The position numbers and the translations under genes were made by a program. The notes under the pieces were generated by a model. It saw nothing but the letters and a program-made list of their open reading frames with translations, searched no databases and was not told the DNA's origin. DNA of 64,000 nt from the NCBI GenBank assembly GCA_021837305.1, contig JAKBGV010000003.1, forward strand, positions 1 through 64,000, given 5' to 3'. Numbering within the stretch: the first letter of the stretch is position 1; each line of letters starts with the position of its first letter. The stretch comes from Actinomycetes bacterium (GTDB taxonomy: Bacteria > Actinomycetota > Acidimicrobiia > Acidimicrobiales > RAAP-2). This document shows positions 27,717-36,994 of the stretch, in pieces.

Positions 27717-28935
27717 GCCGGGGCTCCTTGGGCAGGCCCAGGGCGCGCTCGCCGATGATGTTGCGCTGGATCTCGGCCGTGCCACCCCAGATGGTCTCGG
27801 AGCGCGAGAAGAAGAACGACGCCTGAAGGTCCGAGACGGGGTAGTCCGCGCGTCCCCGCCGCAGACCACCGGTGTCGGCGTTTGTGCCCTGGGTGCCCGT
27901 GAGGACCTGGCCACTCATGCCCAGCGCGTCAATGGCGAGTTCCATCATCTCGCGATGGGTCTCGGACCAGAACATCTTGTTGCACGCGCCAAGCAGGGCG
28001 GCGTCGTGGGTCCCGTTGAGCGCGTCGGTCAGCGATCGATACCCGTTAATCTCCATGATCTTGATCTTCGACCATGATCGCACCAGACGGTCACGCGTCA
28101 ACCGGTCGACGCGACGCGGCCGGTGCTGTGCCTCCTCCACGATCGCCTCCCACTCCTTCAGGAACCGTCGGTAACCGGTGGTGGACGACGAGCCGCGCTC
28201 GAAGCCGAGCGTGGTCATCGCGACCTTCCAGCCATTGTTCACACCACCCACGACGTTGCCGCGCGGGCACCGGGCGTTGGTGAAGAAGACCTCGTTGAAC
28301 TCGGCGGTGCCGTCAACCTGGGTGATCGGACGTACGTCCACGCCCGGCTGGTGCATCGGCACCAGCAGGTAGCTGATGCCCGCGTGCTGGGGCGCTGCGG
28401 GATCGGTGCGCGCGAGCAAGAAGACGTAGTCCGCGTGCTGGGCCTGGGTCGTCCAGACCTTCTGACCGTTGATCACCCACTCGTCACCGTCGAGGACCGC
28501 GCTGGTCTTGAGACTCGCGAGGTCCGAGCCCGAGTTGGGCTCGGAGAAGCCCTGGCACCACCCGATCGATCCGCGCAGGATGCCCGGGATGAACTCGCGC
28601 TTCTGCTCCTCGGTGCCCCACTGCAGGATCGTCGGACCCACCAGGGTGTCGCCGAAGAAGTCCGCGCGCATCGGTGCACCGGCTTTGGCGAATTCCTCGT
28701 TGAGTACCACCTGCTCGAGCAAGGAGAGGCCCTTGCCGCCGTACTCGGTTGGCCAGCCGGCACAGATCCAGCCACCTTCGAACAACTTCTCGGTCCAACG
28801 CTCGTTGAAGGCGGTGCGCTCAGCGCCCGAGAGTGAGAAGTCTGGCTCGAACCAGCCTTCGGGCAGGTTCGCTTCGAGCCAGTCGCGGATCTGGGCGCGG
28901 AAGGCCTCGGCTTCGGGGGGGTAGGTCAAGTCCAT
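27709..28935 (-). CDS. Acyl-CoA dehydrogenase, steroid/branched-substrate FadE-like
   Basis: A 408-residue acyl-CoA dehydrogenase. Motifs: QGFSEPNSGSDLASL near 125, GQKVWTTQAQHADY near 150, and ETIWGGTAEIQRNIIGERAL near 385. The IWGGTAEIQRN form, lacking the usual catalytic Glu there, is typical of FadE proteins of steroid or branched-chain catabolism in actinobacteria, where related enzymes can be heteromeric; no second fadE lies next to it. A TACGCT box is placed 6 nt before ATG at 28935. Together with the P450 nearby it hints at degradation of a large hydrophobic compound. Confidence 0.9.
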   Translation of the reverse strand: MDLTYPPEAEAFRAQIRDWLEANLPEGWFEPDFSLSGAERTAFNERWTEKLFEGGWICAGWPTEYGGKGLSLLEQVVLNEEFAKAGAPMRADFFGDTLVGPTILQWGTEEQKREFIPGILRGSIGWCQGFSEPNSGSDLASLKTSAVLDGDEWVINGQKVWTTQAQHADYVFLLARTDPAAPQHAGISYLLVPMHQPGVDVRPITQVDGTAEFNEVFFTNARCPRGNVVGGVNNGWKVAMTTLGFERGSSSTTGYRRFLKEWEAIVEEAQHRPRRVDRLTRDRLVRSWSKIKIMEINGYRSLTDALNGTHDAALLGACNKMFWSETHREMMELAIDALGMSGQVLTGTQGTNADTGGLRRGRADYPVSDLQASFFFSRSETIWGGTAEIQRNIIGERALGLPKEPRPS

Positions 28936-28941
28936 ACCGGC

Positions 28942-28947
28942 AGCGTA
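28942..28947 (-). promoter_or_regulatory. -10 box (TACGCT) for leaderless acyl-CoA dehydrogenase mRNA
   Basis: Minus-strand TACGCT, 6 nt, then ATG at 28935; no Shine-Dalgarno in between. Confidence 0.6.
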
Positions 28948-29036
28948 GTCACGACGCTGTAGCGCGTGCTTGGGGCATTTGTGCTGATGGCGGAATTAGG
29001 CGAGAATGAGTCCTCGTCGAGACCGAAAGTTGGCCC

Positions 29037-30407
29037 GTGCCCCGTTCGATTCGTCAAACCATCGCCGAGACCAGGGCGTCCTGGGCCCGCTCGCGCGCGA
29101 TCACGCTGCCGCCGGCGATTCCAGCGCGTGCGCCACAGCCGGGCAAGCACCGCATCGCGTTCCTCGTCTACCGGGGCAACCCTCGTTGCGGTGGCCAGGG
29201 CGTCTACACGCGCCACCTCACCCGTGAGCTGGTGGCGTTGGGGCACAGTGTCGAGGTCTTCGCTGGTCCGCCGTGGCCCGAACTCGATGACGGGGTCGGG
29301 TTCACGCCGGTGCGTGGCCTGGACCTCTATCGCGACCCCGACCCCTTCCGCATCCCAGCCCCCTCGGAGTTCACCTCGCTCGCGGACCTGACCGAGTTCG
29401 CCGTGATGCTGAGCGCGGGGTTCGGCGAGCCGCTCGCCTTCTCACGTCGCATCCGACGCATCCTGAACGCTCGACGGGGGGACTTCGACCTCGTCCACGA
29501 CGACCAGTGCCTCGGCAGTGGGATCCTTGGCCTGCACCGCGACGGCTGGCCGTTACTCGAGACGCTCCATCACCCGATCACCGTCGACCGCACGATCGCC
29601 CTCGACCACGCCGAAACCCGGCTCGCACGGTCCACGACGCGGCGCTGGTTCGGATTCCTGCGCATGCAGGTGCGTGTCGCGCGACGGCTACCCGCCGTGC
29701 TGACGGTCTCACACAACTCCAAGGTGGACATCAACGCCCAGATGCACGTCCCCCTCGACCGGATGACCGTCGTACCGGTCGGTGTCGACCACACCGTCTT
29801 TCGTCCGTACGCGGACGTGGCCAAGCGCCCCGGTCGGCTCATGGTGACCTCCAGCAGCGACGTGCCCATGAAAGGACTTGTCCCGCTGCTCGAGGCGATC
29901 GCGAAGTTGCGCGTCGAGCGCGACATCGAACTGGTCGTGATCGGTCGCCCGCGACCCGGGGGGCGCGTCGCCCAGGCGCTCGAGCGACTGGGGTTGACCG
30001 ACATCGTGACGACGATATCTGGGGTGAGCGACGAGGAGCTGGCGCGACTCTACGGCGAGGCCGAGGTGGCGATCGTCCCGAGCCTCTACGAGGGGTTCTC
30101 GCTACCGGCGATCGAGGCGATGAGCTGTGGCGTACCGGTCGTGGCCACCACCGGCGGTGCCCTGCCCGAGGTGGTGGGGGTGAGCGGCGAGACGGGCGTG
30201 CTCGTCGAACCCAATGACCCTGAGGCCCTGCTCGTCGCGATCCGCTCGCTGCTCGACGACCCCGCGTTGCGCGAACGCCTCGGCACACGGGGCCGCGAGC
30301 GCGTGATGGAGCGCTTCACCTGGCAGGTCACCGCGCGAGGGACTGCGGCCTGTTACGACGCAATCCTCACCCACCGTCCCCTGCCCGACTCGATGCAGTT
30401 CGACTGA
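29037..30407 (+). CDS. Glycosyltransferase family 4 protein
   Basis: A 456-residue GT-B retaining glycosyltransferase. The N-terminal acceptor domain has RGNPRCGGQGVYTRHLTREL near 45, and the nucleotide-sugar domain has the E-x7-E motif in YEGFSLPAIEAMSCGVPVVA near 355 plus TGGALPEVVG. It is first of a three-gene run with a methyltransferase (start overlaps the stop codon) and a toroid protein. The GTG start at 29037 has no clear Shine-Dalgarno; the upstream ATG at 29006 is in another frame. Sugar and acceptor are unknown; the context suggests a methylated glycoconjugate. Confidence 0.87.
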   Translation: MPRSIRQTIAETRASWARSRAITLPPAIPARAPQPGKHRIAFLVYRGNPRCGGQGVYTRHLTRELVALGHSVEVFAGPPWPELDDGVGFTPVRGLDLYRDPDPFRIPAPSEFTSLADLTEFAVMLSAGFGEPLAFSRRIRRILNARRGDFDLVHDDQCLGSGILGLHRDGWPLLETLHHPITVDRTIALDHAETRLARSTTRRWFGFLRMQVRVARRLPAVLTVSHNSKVDINAQMHVPLDRMTVVPVGVDHTVFRPYADVAKRPGRLMVTSSSDVPMKGLVPLLEAIAKLRVERDIELVVIGRPRPGGRVAQALERLGLTDIVTTISGVSDEELARLYGEAEVAIVPSLYEGFSLPAIEAMSCGVPVVATTGGALPEVVGVSGETGVLVEPNDPEALLVAIRSLLDDPALRERLGTRGRERVMERFTWQVTARGTAACYDAILTHRPLPDSMQFD

Positions 30408-31126
30408 TGCTGACCGCTGATTACGACCGACTCGGGCTCGTCGCCGGCGAGCGACTCCTCGACTTGGGCTGCGGGTTCGGGCGTCACGCCTTCGAAGCCG
30501 CGCGCCGCGGCGCCGACGTCGTCGCCCTGGACGCCGGACGCGACGAGGTTGAAGGTGTCGTGGCGACCTTCGTGGCGATGATCGAGGCGGGTGAGCTGGT
30601 GGCGGGTGAGGTCCGCGCCGCCGCCGTCCAAGGTGACGCGTTACACCTCCCGTTTCCCGACGGGTCATTTGACCGCGTGATCTGCTCTGAGGTGCTCGAA
30701 CACATCGCCGACGACCGCGCGGCCATGGCCGAACTCGCGCGCGTGCTGCGACCCGGCGGGACGATGGCGATCACCGTGCCACGCTTCTTCCCCGAGCTCG
30801 TGAACTGGGCGCTGTCCGACGAGTACCACCTGGTCCCCGGCGGACACGTGCGTATCTATCGTCGATCGGTCATCGAGGACCGGTTGCGCGGGGTCGGGCT
30901 GCAGGTACGCGGTCACGGCTTCGCGCACGGGCTGCATAGCCCCTACTGGTGGTTGAAGTGCCTCGTGGGGACGACTAACGAGGAGAACCGCTTCGTGCGG
31001 GCCTACCACAAGTTGCTGGTCTGGGACATCGTGAAGCGCCCGGTGATCACGCGACTCGCCGAACGGGTGCTCGCCCCGGTGATGGGCAAGTCCGCCGTGT
31101 ACTACCTCGAAAAGCCGGCGTCGTGA
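30407..31126 (+). CDS. Class I SAM-dependent methyltransferase (Methyltransf_11-like)
   Basis: A 239-residue Rossmann-fold methyltransferase. Motif I is LLDLGCGFGRHAFEAARRGA near 20, acidic loop VVALDAG near 40, and VICSEVLEHIADDRAAMAEL near 85 is motif IV/post-IV. The C-terminal part has an EYHLVPGGHVRIYRR stretch, and two hydrophobic segments might contact a membrane. Its start overlaps the GT4 stop by 1 nt (TGATG) and its stop overlaps the next start by 4 nt, so the three genes are one translationally coupled unit. Substrate unknown. Confidence 0.85.
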   Translation: MLTADYDRLGLVAGERLLDLGCGFGRHAFEAARRGADVVALDAGRDEVEGVVATFVAMIEAGELVAGEVRAAAVQGDALHLPFPDGSFDRVICSEVLEHIADDRAAMAELARVLRPGGTMAITVPRFFPELVNWALSDEYHLVPGGHVRIYRRSVIEDRLRGVGLQVRGHGFAHGLHSPYWWLKCLVGTTNEENRFVRAYHKLLVWDIVKRPVITRLAERVLAPVMGKSAVYYLEKPAS

Positions 31127-32211
31127 CCATCCTCGCGAGCGAACTCGGCGGGGTCCCCGGACTCTTGAGCCCCGAGCAGGTCGCCGCGAGCGCGGACTTC
31201 CTCGCCGGGCTCCAGCGCCCGAATGGTCAGTTGCCCTGGTTCGACGGGGGCCACTGCGACCCCTGGAACCACGTCGAGGTGGCGATGGCCCTGACCGTGA
31301 CGGGTCGGCACGACGAGGCCCGCGCCGCGTACCGCTGGCTCGCCGCGACCCAGCTCGGTGACGGGAGCTGGTTCAACTACTACCGCGGCGAGGACGTCAC
31401 TGACGCGCGCCTGGACACCAACGTGTGCGCCTACGTCGCCACGGGCCTGTGCCACTACCTGCTCGCCACCGACGACGTCGACTTCGTCGCGGAGCTCTTT
31501 GACGTGGTGGAGCGGGCGATCGACTTCGTGCTGCGCTGGCGGCTCGACGACGGCACGATCCGGTGGTCGATCGACGCCGCGGGCCGACCCGAGGGCTACG
31601 CGTTGCTTACGGGGTCGTCGTCCATCTTCCACGCGTTGCGCTGCGCGATCACGCTCGGCGAGCGTCTCGGACGCGGCCGTCCGACCTGGGTTCGCGCGGC
31701 CGGGCAACTCGGTCACGCGGTGGCTCATCACCCGGGGGCCTTCGCCCCGAAGAACGAGTTCGCCATGGACTGGTACTACCCCGTGATCAGTGGCGCCCTG
31801 ACCGGCGAGGCCGGCGTAGCGCGCATCCGAGACGGGTGGGAACGCCACGTCATGAGCGACTACGGGGTGCGCTGCGTGTCGACCAACGACTGGGTGACCG
31901 CCGCCGAGACAGCCGAGTGCGTACTGGCCCTGGACGCGCTCGGACTCACGGGTGAAGCCCTTGAGCTCTTCGAGCAGACGAACCGTCACCGTCGAGACGA
32001 CGGGGCGTACTGGACGGGGCTCGCGTACCCCGGGGCCGTGACCTTCCCCGACCGCGAGGTGACGAGCTACACCGTCGCCGCGGTCCTGCTCGCCGCCGAC
32101 GCGCTGACATCGTCCTCGGGGGCGTCGGGGATGTTCCGACACGACTCGACCGTGCTGGCGCGCGTGGCTGACGTGGCCGAGGCGGGCTGTCCTCGCTCAG
32201 CGGGCGCGTAG
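31123..32211 (+). CDS. Alpha/alpha-toroid protein (prenyltransferase/squalene-cyclase repeat-like)
   Basis: A 362-residue protein with repeated D/N-G-x-W elements: RPNGQLPWFDGG near 35, LGDGSWFNYY near 85, DDGTIRWSIDAAG near 145 and RDDGAYWTGLAYPG near 290. This is the alpha/alpha-barrel pattern of prenyltransferase/squalene oxidase repeats; related proteins include glycosidase-like toroids. I do not see the DxDD motif of class II terpene cyclases, so cyclisation of a terpene is not supported. It is the third gene of the GT4-methyltransferase unit. Function unknown; a role in handling a lipid or sugar part of the same product is a guess. Confidence 0.7.
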   Translation: MTILASELGGVPGLLSPEQVAASADFLAGLQRPNGQLPWFDGGHCDPWNHVEVAMALTVTGRHDEARAAYRWLAATQLGDGSWFNYYRGEDVTDARLDTNVCAYVATGLCHYLLATDDVDFVAELFDVVERAIDFVLRWRLDDGTIRWSIDAAGRPEGYALLTGSSSIFHALRCAITLGERLGRGRPTWVRAAGQLGHAVAHHPGAFAPKNEFAMDWYYPVISGALTGEAGVARIRDGWERHVMSDYGVRCVSTNDWVTAAETAECVLALDALGLTGEALELFEQTNRHRRDDGAYWTGLAYPGAVTFPDREVTSYTVAAVLLAADALTSSSGASGMFRHDSTVLARVADVAEAGCPRSAGA

Positions 32212-32823
32212 CACCCGCAGCGAGCCGACCGCGTCGAGTTCGACGAAACGGTCGGCGAGGGCGGCGCGGTAGATCTCGTAGGGTGGGCGACCGCCGTCGG
32301 CGGGGTCGGGGAAGACGTCGTGGATGAGCAGCCGACCGCCGGAGACGACCTTGGGCGTCCAGGCCTCGTAGTCGGCCCACGCGACGTCGTGACCGTGTCC
32401 GCCATCGATGAAGAGCAGGTCGAGTGGCTGGGCGAAGTGGGCCGCGACGACGTTCGAGGGTCCGACGAGTCCGATGACGGTTGCTTCGAGTTCGGCGGTG
32501 GCGATGGTGCGCTGCCAGAACGGCAACGTGTTGAGGCGGCCGTCGAACGGGTCGACGAGGGTGGGGTCGTGATGCGTCCAGCCGACCTGGTTCTCCTCAC
32601 TGCCCCGGTGGTGATCGAGCGAATAGAGCACGCTCGCACCGGCCGCGGCCGCCGCGCCGAGGTAGACGGCCGACTTGCCGCACCACGCGCCGACCTCGAG
32701 CCAGGTCCCGCCCGGGGCCTCGGTGGCGCGCTCGAGTCCGTGGCGCACGAGTGCGCGACCCTCGTCGGGTGGCATGAACCCCTTCACTGTCTCGGCCAAC
32801 GAGAGCCGTTCCTCGAAGTTCAC
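32197..32823 (-). CDS. Class I SAM-dependent methyltransferase (Methyltransf_24-like)
   Basis: A 208-residue methyltransferase: TWLEVGAWCGKSAVYLGAAA near 40 is motif I, VLYSLDHHRGSEENQVG near 65 the acidic motif, and LDLLFIDGGHGHDVAWADYEAW near 135 the metal-dependent-type motif seen in Methyltransf_24 proteins acting on polar natural products and sugars. It is convergent with the toroid gene and overlaps it by 15 nt, so it is physically locked to the GT4 cassette though on the other strand. Its start overlaps the GDT1-type transporter stop by 4 nt. Substrate unknown. Confidence 0.82.
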   Translation of the reverse strand: MNFEERLSLAETVKGFMPPDEGRALVRHGLERATEAPGGTWLEVGAWCGKSAVYLGAAAAAGASVLYSLDHHRGSEENQVGWTHHDPTLVDPFDGRLNTLPFWQRTIATAELEATVIGLVGPSNVVAAHFAQPLDLLFIDGGHGHDVAWADYEAWTPKVVSGGRLLIHDVFPDPADGGRPPYEIYRAALADRFVELDAVGSLRVLRAR

Positions 32824-33410
32824 CGCAACGCCTCGACGAGCGTGTAGAGGCCGAGGACGGCGAAGATGCCGCCGCCGGCGAGGCGAATGAAGCGCAGGGG
32901 CACGACCCGCTGCAGGGCCCGTCCGCCGAAGGCGCCGAGGAACGAGACGGCGATCATCGCCAGGGACGAGGCGACGAAGACCTCGAAGGGTTGGTGCGTC
33001 TTGGCGCTGAGGTTGGCCGCCTGGATCTGGGTGAGGTCGCCGAACTCGCCGAGGAAGATCACGCTGAAGGCCGTGGTGACCTCTTTCCAGCGTGTCCCGA
33101 ACTGTTCGCGTGCACCCTCGCGTGCACCCTCGCGCTCCTCGACCTTCTCGGGGACGAACAGCAGGTAGGCCGCGCCGCCGAGGAACAGCGCCGCGACGAC
33201 GAACTCCTTGGGTTGCGCGGGCAGCAACGTCAAGGCGCTGCCCGCGGCGACGGCGATGCCCATCTGAACGACGAACCCGGCCGAGGCGCCCATCACGATG
33301 GACCAGGGCCGGGCTCGCGTGGACATCACGATGGTCGCGACCATCGTCTTGTCGGGCAGCTCCAACACGAACATGAGAACCATGATCCCGAGGAACGCGC
33401 CTATGGACAT
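32820..33410 (-). CDS. GDT1/TMEM165 (UPF0016) family cation transporter
   Basis: A 196-residue membrane protein with six predicted helices in two inverted halves. Each half carries the family signature: FVLELPDKTMVATI near 18 and IFLGEFGDLTQIQAAN near 120 (E-x-G-D-K/R-T). GDT1 proteins export Mn2+ or Ca2+. A short linker repeat, EGAREGARE, joins the halves and comes from a 12-bp tandem duplication. The downstream methyltransferase starts within its stop codon. Mn2+ export fits with Mn-dependent glycosyltransferases nearby, but that link is speculative. Confidence 0.88.
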   Translation of the reverse strand: MSIGAFLGIMVLMFVLELPDKTMVATIVMSTRARPWSIVMGASAGFVVQMGIAVAAGSALTLLPAQPKEFVVAALFLGGAAYLLFVPEKVEEREGAREGAREQFGTRWKEVTTAFSVIFLGEFGDLTQIQAANLSAKTHQPFEVFVASSLAMIAVSFLGAFGGRALQRVVPLRFIRLAGGGIFAVLGLYTLVEALR

Positions 33411-33414
33411 GGCG

Positions 33415-35916
33415 CTAGAACTGCGTTCGGATCGCCGCGGCGAAGGTCAGGCCGATGCGCATGCGCTCGAGCTGTTGTTCAACGGTCGCGGGGTAGCCCC
33501 CGACCACCGGGTGGGCGTGGTGGAACGCCTCGACCTCGTCGGCGAGTGCCGGGTCGTTGATGAACGTCGGCACGCCCGACGCGAGACGGGCGTAGTGGCT
33601 CGGCGAGAACTGGGCCAGGGCGTCGTCCCAGCGGCTAGCGAGGTAGCGCCAGACCGCGGGACCGGTCTTCTCGTTGCGCATGAGGTGCGGCAAGACGAGG
33701 GGGGCGTCTTGGCTTCGGAACTCGCTGAAGCAGCGCTCCGCCACGTCGAGGGCGATCGACTCGTCACTGAACGCGCTGAGCGCGAAGAGGAATCGGATGG
33801 ACTCCTGGGGTGACGGCGCCTGGCGGTAGCGCTCGAGGAACGTGTCGTAGTCACCGGGCTGGTTCTGGTCAGCCACGATCCGCAGGATCACCGGCGCCAG
33901 GTCACCGTCTACGGGGCCGGCCTCAAAGCGCCGGCGGGCCTCGTCGCGGACGGCGTCGTCGTGGCAGATCGTGCCGAGCAGCCCGACCACGATCGCGCGC
34001 AGCTGGCTGGCAAGGGGCCCCTCGTCCGCCTGCCCGTCCCAACCGAGCCGTGCGAACTGGGGCTCGACGAGTCGGCGGACCTCGGCCTCGAGGGTCTCAC
34101 GCGCCGCCCCCTGCAGGGCGCGGTGGACCATGTCGATGGCGGCCGCGACGAAGCTCCACGTCGTCGGCTCATCCTGATCGCCCAGTCCCGAGGCGACGAC
34201 GGCGAAGTCGCGCCACGTGATCTGGCTCGCGAACAGGAGCGCCCACGCGTCGGCCACCACGGTCGCGCGCTCGAGCTCGTCGAGCTCGCCGCTCCGCGGC
34301 GCCAGTGCCGCCAACTCGGTCGAGCCGTACCGCGATCGGAAGAACCCCGAGCCGCCGGCGTTCACGACGACCGGTGCCGCGTCGCTCACCGTGATTGGCT
34401 CATCGCGCAGCAGGTGGTGCGATGCCTCGCCACCATCGAGTGAACGCGTCAGAACCGGCACGAGCCAGTGGTCGCCGATCGCCCCCTTGTGCGCGGGGTC
34501 TGCGAAGACGAAGGGCGACTGGCTGAGCTGGCCGTTGGCGAGGGTCACCATAGGGTGGCCCCCCTGGAGGATCCACGTGTCCATCATCTCGCGCACCGGA
34601 TGGCCCGACACGGTCTCGAGGGCGTCCCACAGGTCGCTCGTGACGGTATTGGCGTAGCTGTGCGTGGTCAGGTAGTGGCGGATGCCGTCGCGGAACGTCT
34701 GCTCACCGAGGTACTGCTCGAGCATCCGCAGCACCGAGCCACCCTTCTCGTAGGTGAGTGCGTCGAACATACCCTGGGTGTCGTCGGGGGAGATGACCTC
34801 GTACTCGATTGCGCGCGTGGTCGCCAGGCCATCGATGTGCATCGCGAGGTCGCGCATGACGGCCTGGTCGGTCCAGATGTGCCACTGCGGGCGGAAAGCG
34901 TTGGTGCAGATCAGTTGCATGAACGTGGCGAAGGCCTCGTTCAGCCAGATGCCCTCCCACCACTCCATCGTGACCAGGTCGCCGAACCACATGTGGGCGA
35001 TCTCGTGGTGCACGACCTCGGCGACGCGCTGAATCTCGGCGTTGGTGGCCCGCGCCGGGTCGACGAGTAGGGCGGTCTCTCGGTAGGTCACGCAGCCGAG
35101 GTTCTCCATCGCCCCGAAGGCGAAGTCGGGGATCGCGACCATGTCGAGCTTCTCACCGGGGTAGGGGATCGCGAAGTACTCGCCGAAGAAGCGCAGCGCG
35201 AAGGCGCCAGCCTCGAGGGCGAGGGCCGTGAGGTGCCCCTTGCCCACGGGGTAGACGACCCGTAACGGCACGCCGTCGACGTCGACGGCGTCGGTGAACT
35301 CGAACGGTCCCACCACGAAGGCGACGAGGTACGTGGACATGATCATGGTGGGGGCGAAGCGCACGGAGCGCTGGCCGTTACCGAGGTCGATGTTCTCGAT
35401 CTCGGGAGAGTTCGAGATCGCCGCGAGGTGACTCGGCACGGTCAGATTCACCTGGTAGGTGGCCTTGAAGGACGGCTCGTCCCAGCACGGGAAGGCCTGA
35501 CGGGCGTCGGAGTGCTCGAACTGCGTGGTCGCGATCGTGTGGGTGACGCCGGCGTCATCGGTGTAGGTGGAACGGTAGAAGCCCGAGAGCTGGTCGTTGA
35601 GCACGCCGGTGAAGGCGATCTCGATGGTCGCCGGGCCCACCGGGAGCGTCTCGTGGAAGGCGAAGGAGACCGTCTCGTAGGTGTGGTCAAAGGCCGGGAC
35701 GTCGGAGCGATGGCTGGTCCCCTGGCTCGTGAGCGTGGCCGCGCCGAGTTCGAGGTTCTTTGCGTGCATGGTCACGGTCTGGACCGGCTCGGCGACGTCG
35801 ACGTCGATCTCGACGCGCCCGACGAAGGTCGCCGCGTCGAGGTCGGGGGTCAGGAAGATCCGGTAGGCGTGGGGGACGACGGTGCGTGACAGGCGGAAGG
35901 GATTGGAGGAAGTCAT
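33415..35916 (-). CDS. pepN: Aminopeptidase N (M1 family metallopeptidase)
   Basis: Zinc aminopeptidase of about 833 residues that removes N-terminal residues from peptides. The exopeptidase motif FGAMENLGCVTYRE is near 265, and the zinc motif VVHHEIAHMWFGDLVTMEWW with the distal glutamate in WLNEAFATF is near 300-325. The ERAP1-like C-terminal domain follows from about 520. The length matches actinobacterial PepN (about 830-860). I choose ATG at 35916 (MTSSNPFRLSRTVV) over the TTG at 35937. No good Shine-Dalgarno; it is divergent from the kinase gene with 39 bp between. Confidence 0.95.
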   Translation of the reverse strand: MTSSNPFRLSRTVVPHAYRIFLTPDLDAATFVGRVEIDVDVAEPVQTVTMHAKNLELGAATLTSQGTSHRSDVPAFDHTYETVSFAFHETLPVGPATIEIAFTGVLNDQLSGFYRSTYTDDAGVTHTIATTQFEHSDARQAFPCWDEPSFKATYQVNLTVPSHLAAISNSPEIENIDLGNGQRSVRFAPTMIMSTYLVAFVVGPFEFTDAVDVDGVPLRVVYPVGKGHLTALALEAGAFALRFFGEYFAIPYPGEKLDMVAIPDFAFGAMENLGCVTYRETALLVDPARATNAEIQRVAEVVHHEIAHMWFGDLVTMEWWEGIWLNEAFATFMQLICTNAFRPQWHIWTDQAVMRDLAMHIDGLATTRAIEYEVISPDDTQGMFDALTYEKGGSVLRMLEQYLGEQTFRDGIRHYLTTHSYANTVTSDLWDALETVSGHPVREMMDTWILQGGHPMVTLANGQLSQSPFVFADPAHKGAIGDHWLVPVLTRSLDGGEASHHLLRDEPITVSDAAPVVVNAGGSGFFRSRYGSTELAALAPRSGELDELERATVVADAWALLFASQITWRDFAVVASGLGDQDEPTTWSFVAAAIDMVHRALQGAARETLEAEVRRLVEPQFARLGWDGQADEGPLASQLRAIVVGLLGTICHDDAVRDEARRRFEAGPVDGDLAPVILRIVADQNQPGDYDTFLERYRQAPSPQESIRFLFALSAFSDESIALDVAERCFSEFRSQDAPLVLPHLMRNEKTGPAVWRYLASRWDDALAQFSPSHYARLASGVPTFINDPALADEVEAFHHAHPVVGGYPATVEQQLERMRIGLTFAAAIRTQF

Positions 35917-35943
35917 AGTTGGAAACACTAGAGGCAAATCTTC

Positions 35944-35949
35944 TACGCT
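35944..35949 (+). promoter_or_regulatory. -10 box (TACGCT) for leaderless adenosine-kinase-like mRNA
   Basis: TACGCT ends 6 nt before the GTG at 35956. It lies in the 39-bp gap shared with the divergent pepN gene. Confidence 0.6.
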
Positions 35950-35955
35950 CGCTAA

Positions 35956-36993
35956 GTGACAACTCCTCCGACACCCGTCTCACTTCGCGTCAAGCCGGGC
36001 CCGACGAGGCTCGCGGTGACGGGCATCGGTAACGCCATGCTCGACATCATCACGCGTGATTCGGCCGAGGTGTATCACGACTTGGGCCTGGTCAAGGCGT
36101 CGATGACGTTGATCGGCGAGGACCAGCTCGAGACGTTCTACGCCTCGATGGGCCCGACGATCCAGATGTCGGGCGGCTCGGTCGCCAACTCCATCGCTGG
36201 GATCGCGGCGCTCGGGGGGACCTGTGGCTACATCGGCAAGGTGGCCGACGACGAGTTCGGCGAGCGATTCACCCACGACCTACGCACGATGGGCGTGGAG
36301 TTGGACCTCGCGATCGCCTCACCCGACGAGGGCGCGACGGGTCGCTGTCACGTCTTCATCACCGACGACGCTCAACGCACGATGGCGACGTACCTCGGTG
36401 CCTCGAACCGGCTCCACGTGGCCGATATCAACGAACGGCTGATCGCTCGCTCCGAGATCACCTACATCGAGGGCTACCTCTATGACTTGCCACCGGCGAA
36501 GATGGCGATCCAGAAGGTGGTGGACTTCGCCCACCAGCACGATTCGATGGTGGCGCTGTCCCTGTCGGACATGTTCTGCGTGGAGCGCCATCGCCGGGAT
36601 TTCTTGGAACTGGTGACCAATCACGTCGACGTGCTGCTCGCCAATGAGGCCGAGATCCTGGCCCTGTTCCAGGTCGAGAGTCTCGAGCGCGCCTTCGAAG
36701 CCCTCGAAGAGCTCGGGGTGCTCGCGGTCGTGACCCGTGGACCGCTCGGCGCCGAGGTCTTGACCGCGTACGGGGTCGTCTCGGTCCCCGCGAGTGAGGT
36801 GGACGAGGTCGTCGATCAGAACGGCGCCGGTGACATGTTCGCCGCAGGCTTCCTCTACGGCCTCGCGCTCGGGGCCGACCCGGCCGAGGCGGCCGAGCTC
36901 GGGTCGCTCTGCGCGGGAGAGATCATCAAGCACCTGGGCGCCCGTCCCGAGACCGACCTCGAGGCGCTCGCGATCGAGGCCGGCCTGTTGTAG
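35956..36993 (+). CDS. PfkB-family kinase, adenosine kinase-like
   Basis: A 345-residue PfkB kinase. TGIGNAMLDII near 22 and QMSGGSVANSIAGIAALGG near 72 form the N-terminal substrate region, and VVDQNGAGDMFAAGFLYGLAL near 285 contains the anion hole and catalytic aspartate. The early GNAMLD and the SGGSVANS features match adenosine kinase/sugar kinases of the adoK-like branch; adenosine or another nucleoside is the likely substrate, but ribokinase-like sugars cannot be excluded. Leaderless start GTG. It ends 1 bp from the convergent CtaG-like gene. Confidence 0.85.
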   Translation: MTTPPTPVSLRVKPGPTRLAVTGIGNAMLDIITRDSAEVYHDLGLVKASMTLIGEDQLETFYASMGPTIQMSGGSVANSIAGIAALGGTCGYIGKVADDEFGERFTHDLRTMGVELDLAIASPDEGATGRCHVFITDDAQRTMATYLGASNRLHVADINERLIARSEITYIEGYLYDLPPAKMAIQKVVDFAHQHDSMVALSLSDMFCVERHRRDFLELVTNHVDVLLANEAEILALFQVESLERAFEALEELGVLAVVTRGPLGAEVLTAYGVVSVPASEVDEVVDQNGAGDMFAAGFLYGLALGADPAEAAELGSLCAGEIIKHLGARPETDLEALAIEAGLL

Positions 36994-36994
36994 G

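Noticed and set aside
31123-32211. Squalene-hopene or other class II terpene cyclase
   Set aside because: QW-like repeats are present but the DxDD catalytic motif is absent and the protein is only 362 residues.
33112-33140. 12-bp tandem duplication as a mobile or regulatory repeat
   Set aside because: It only encodes the EGAREGARE linker of the GDT1 protein; two copies, no further structure.
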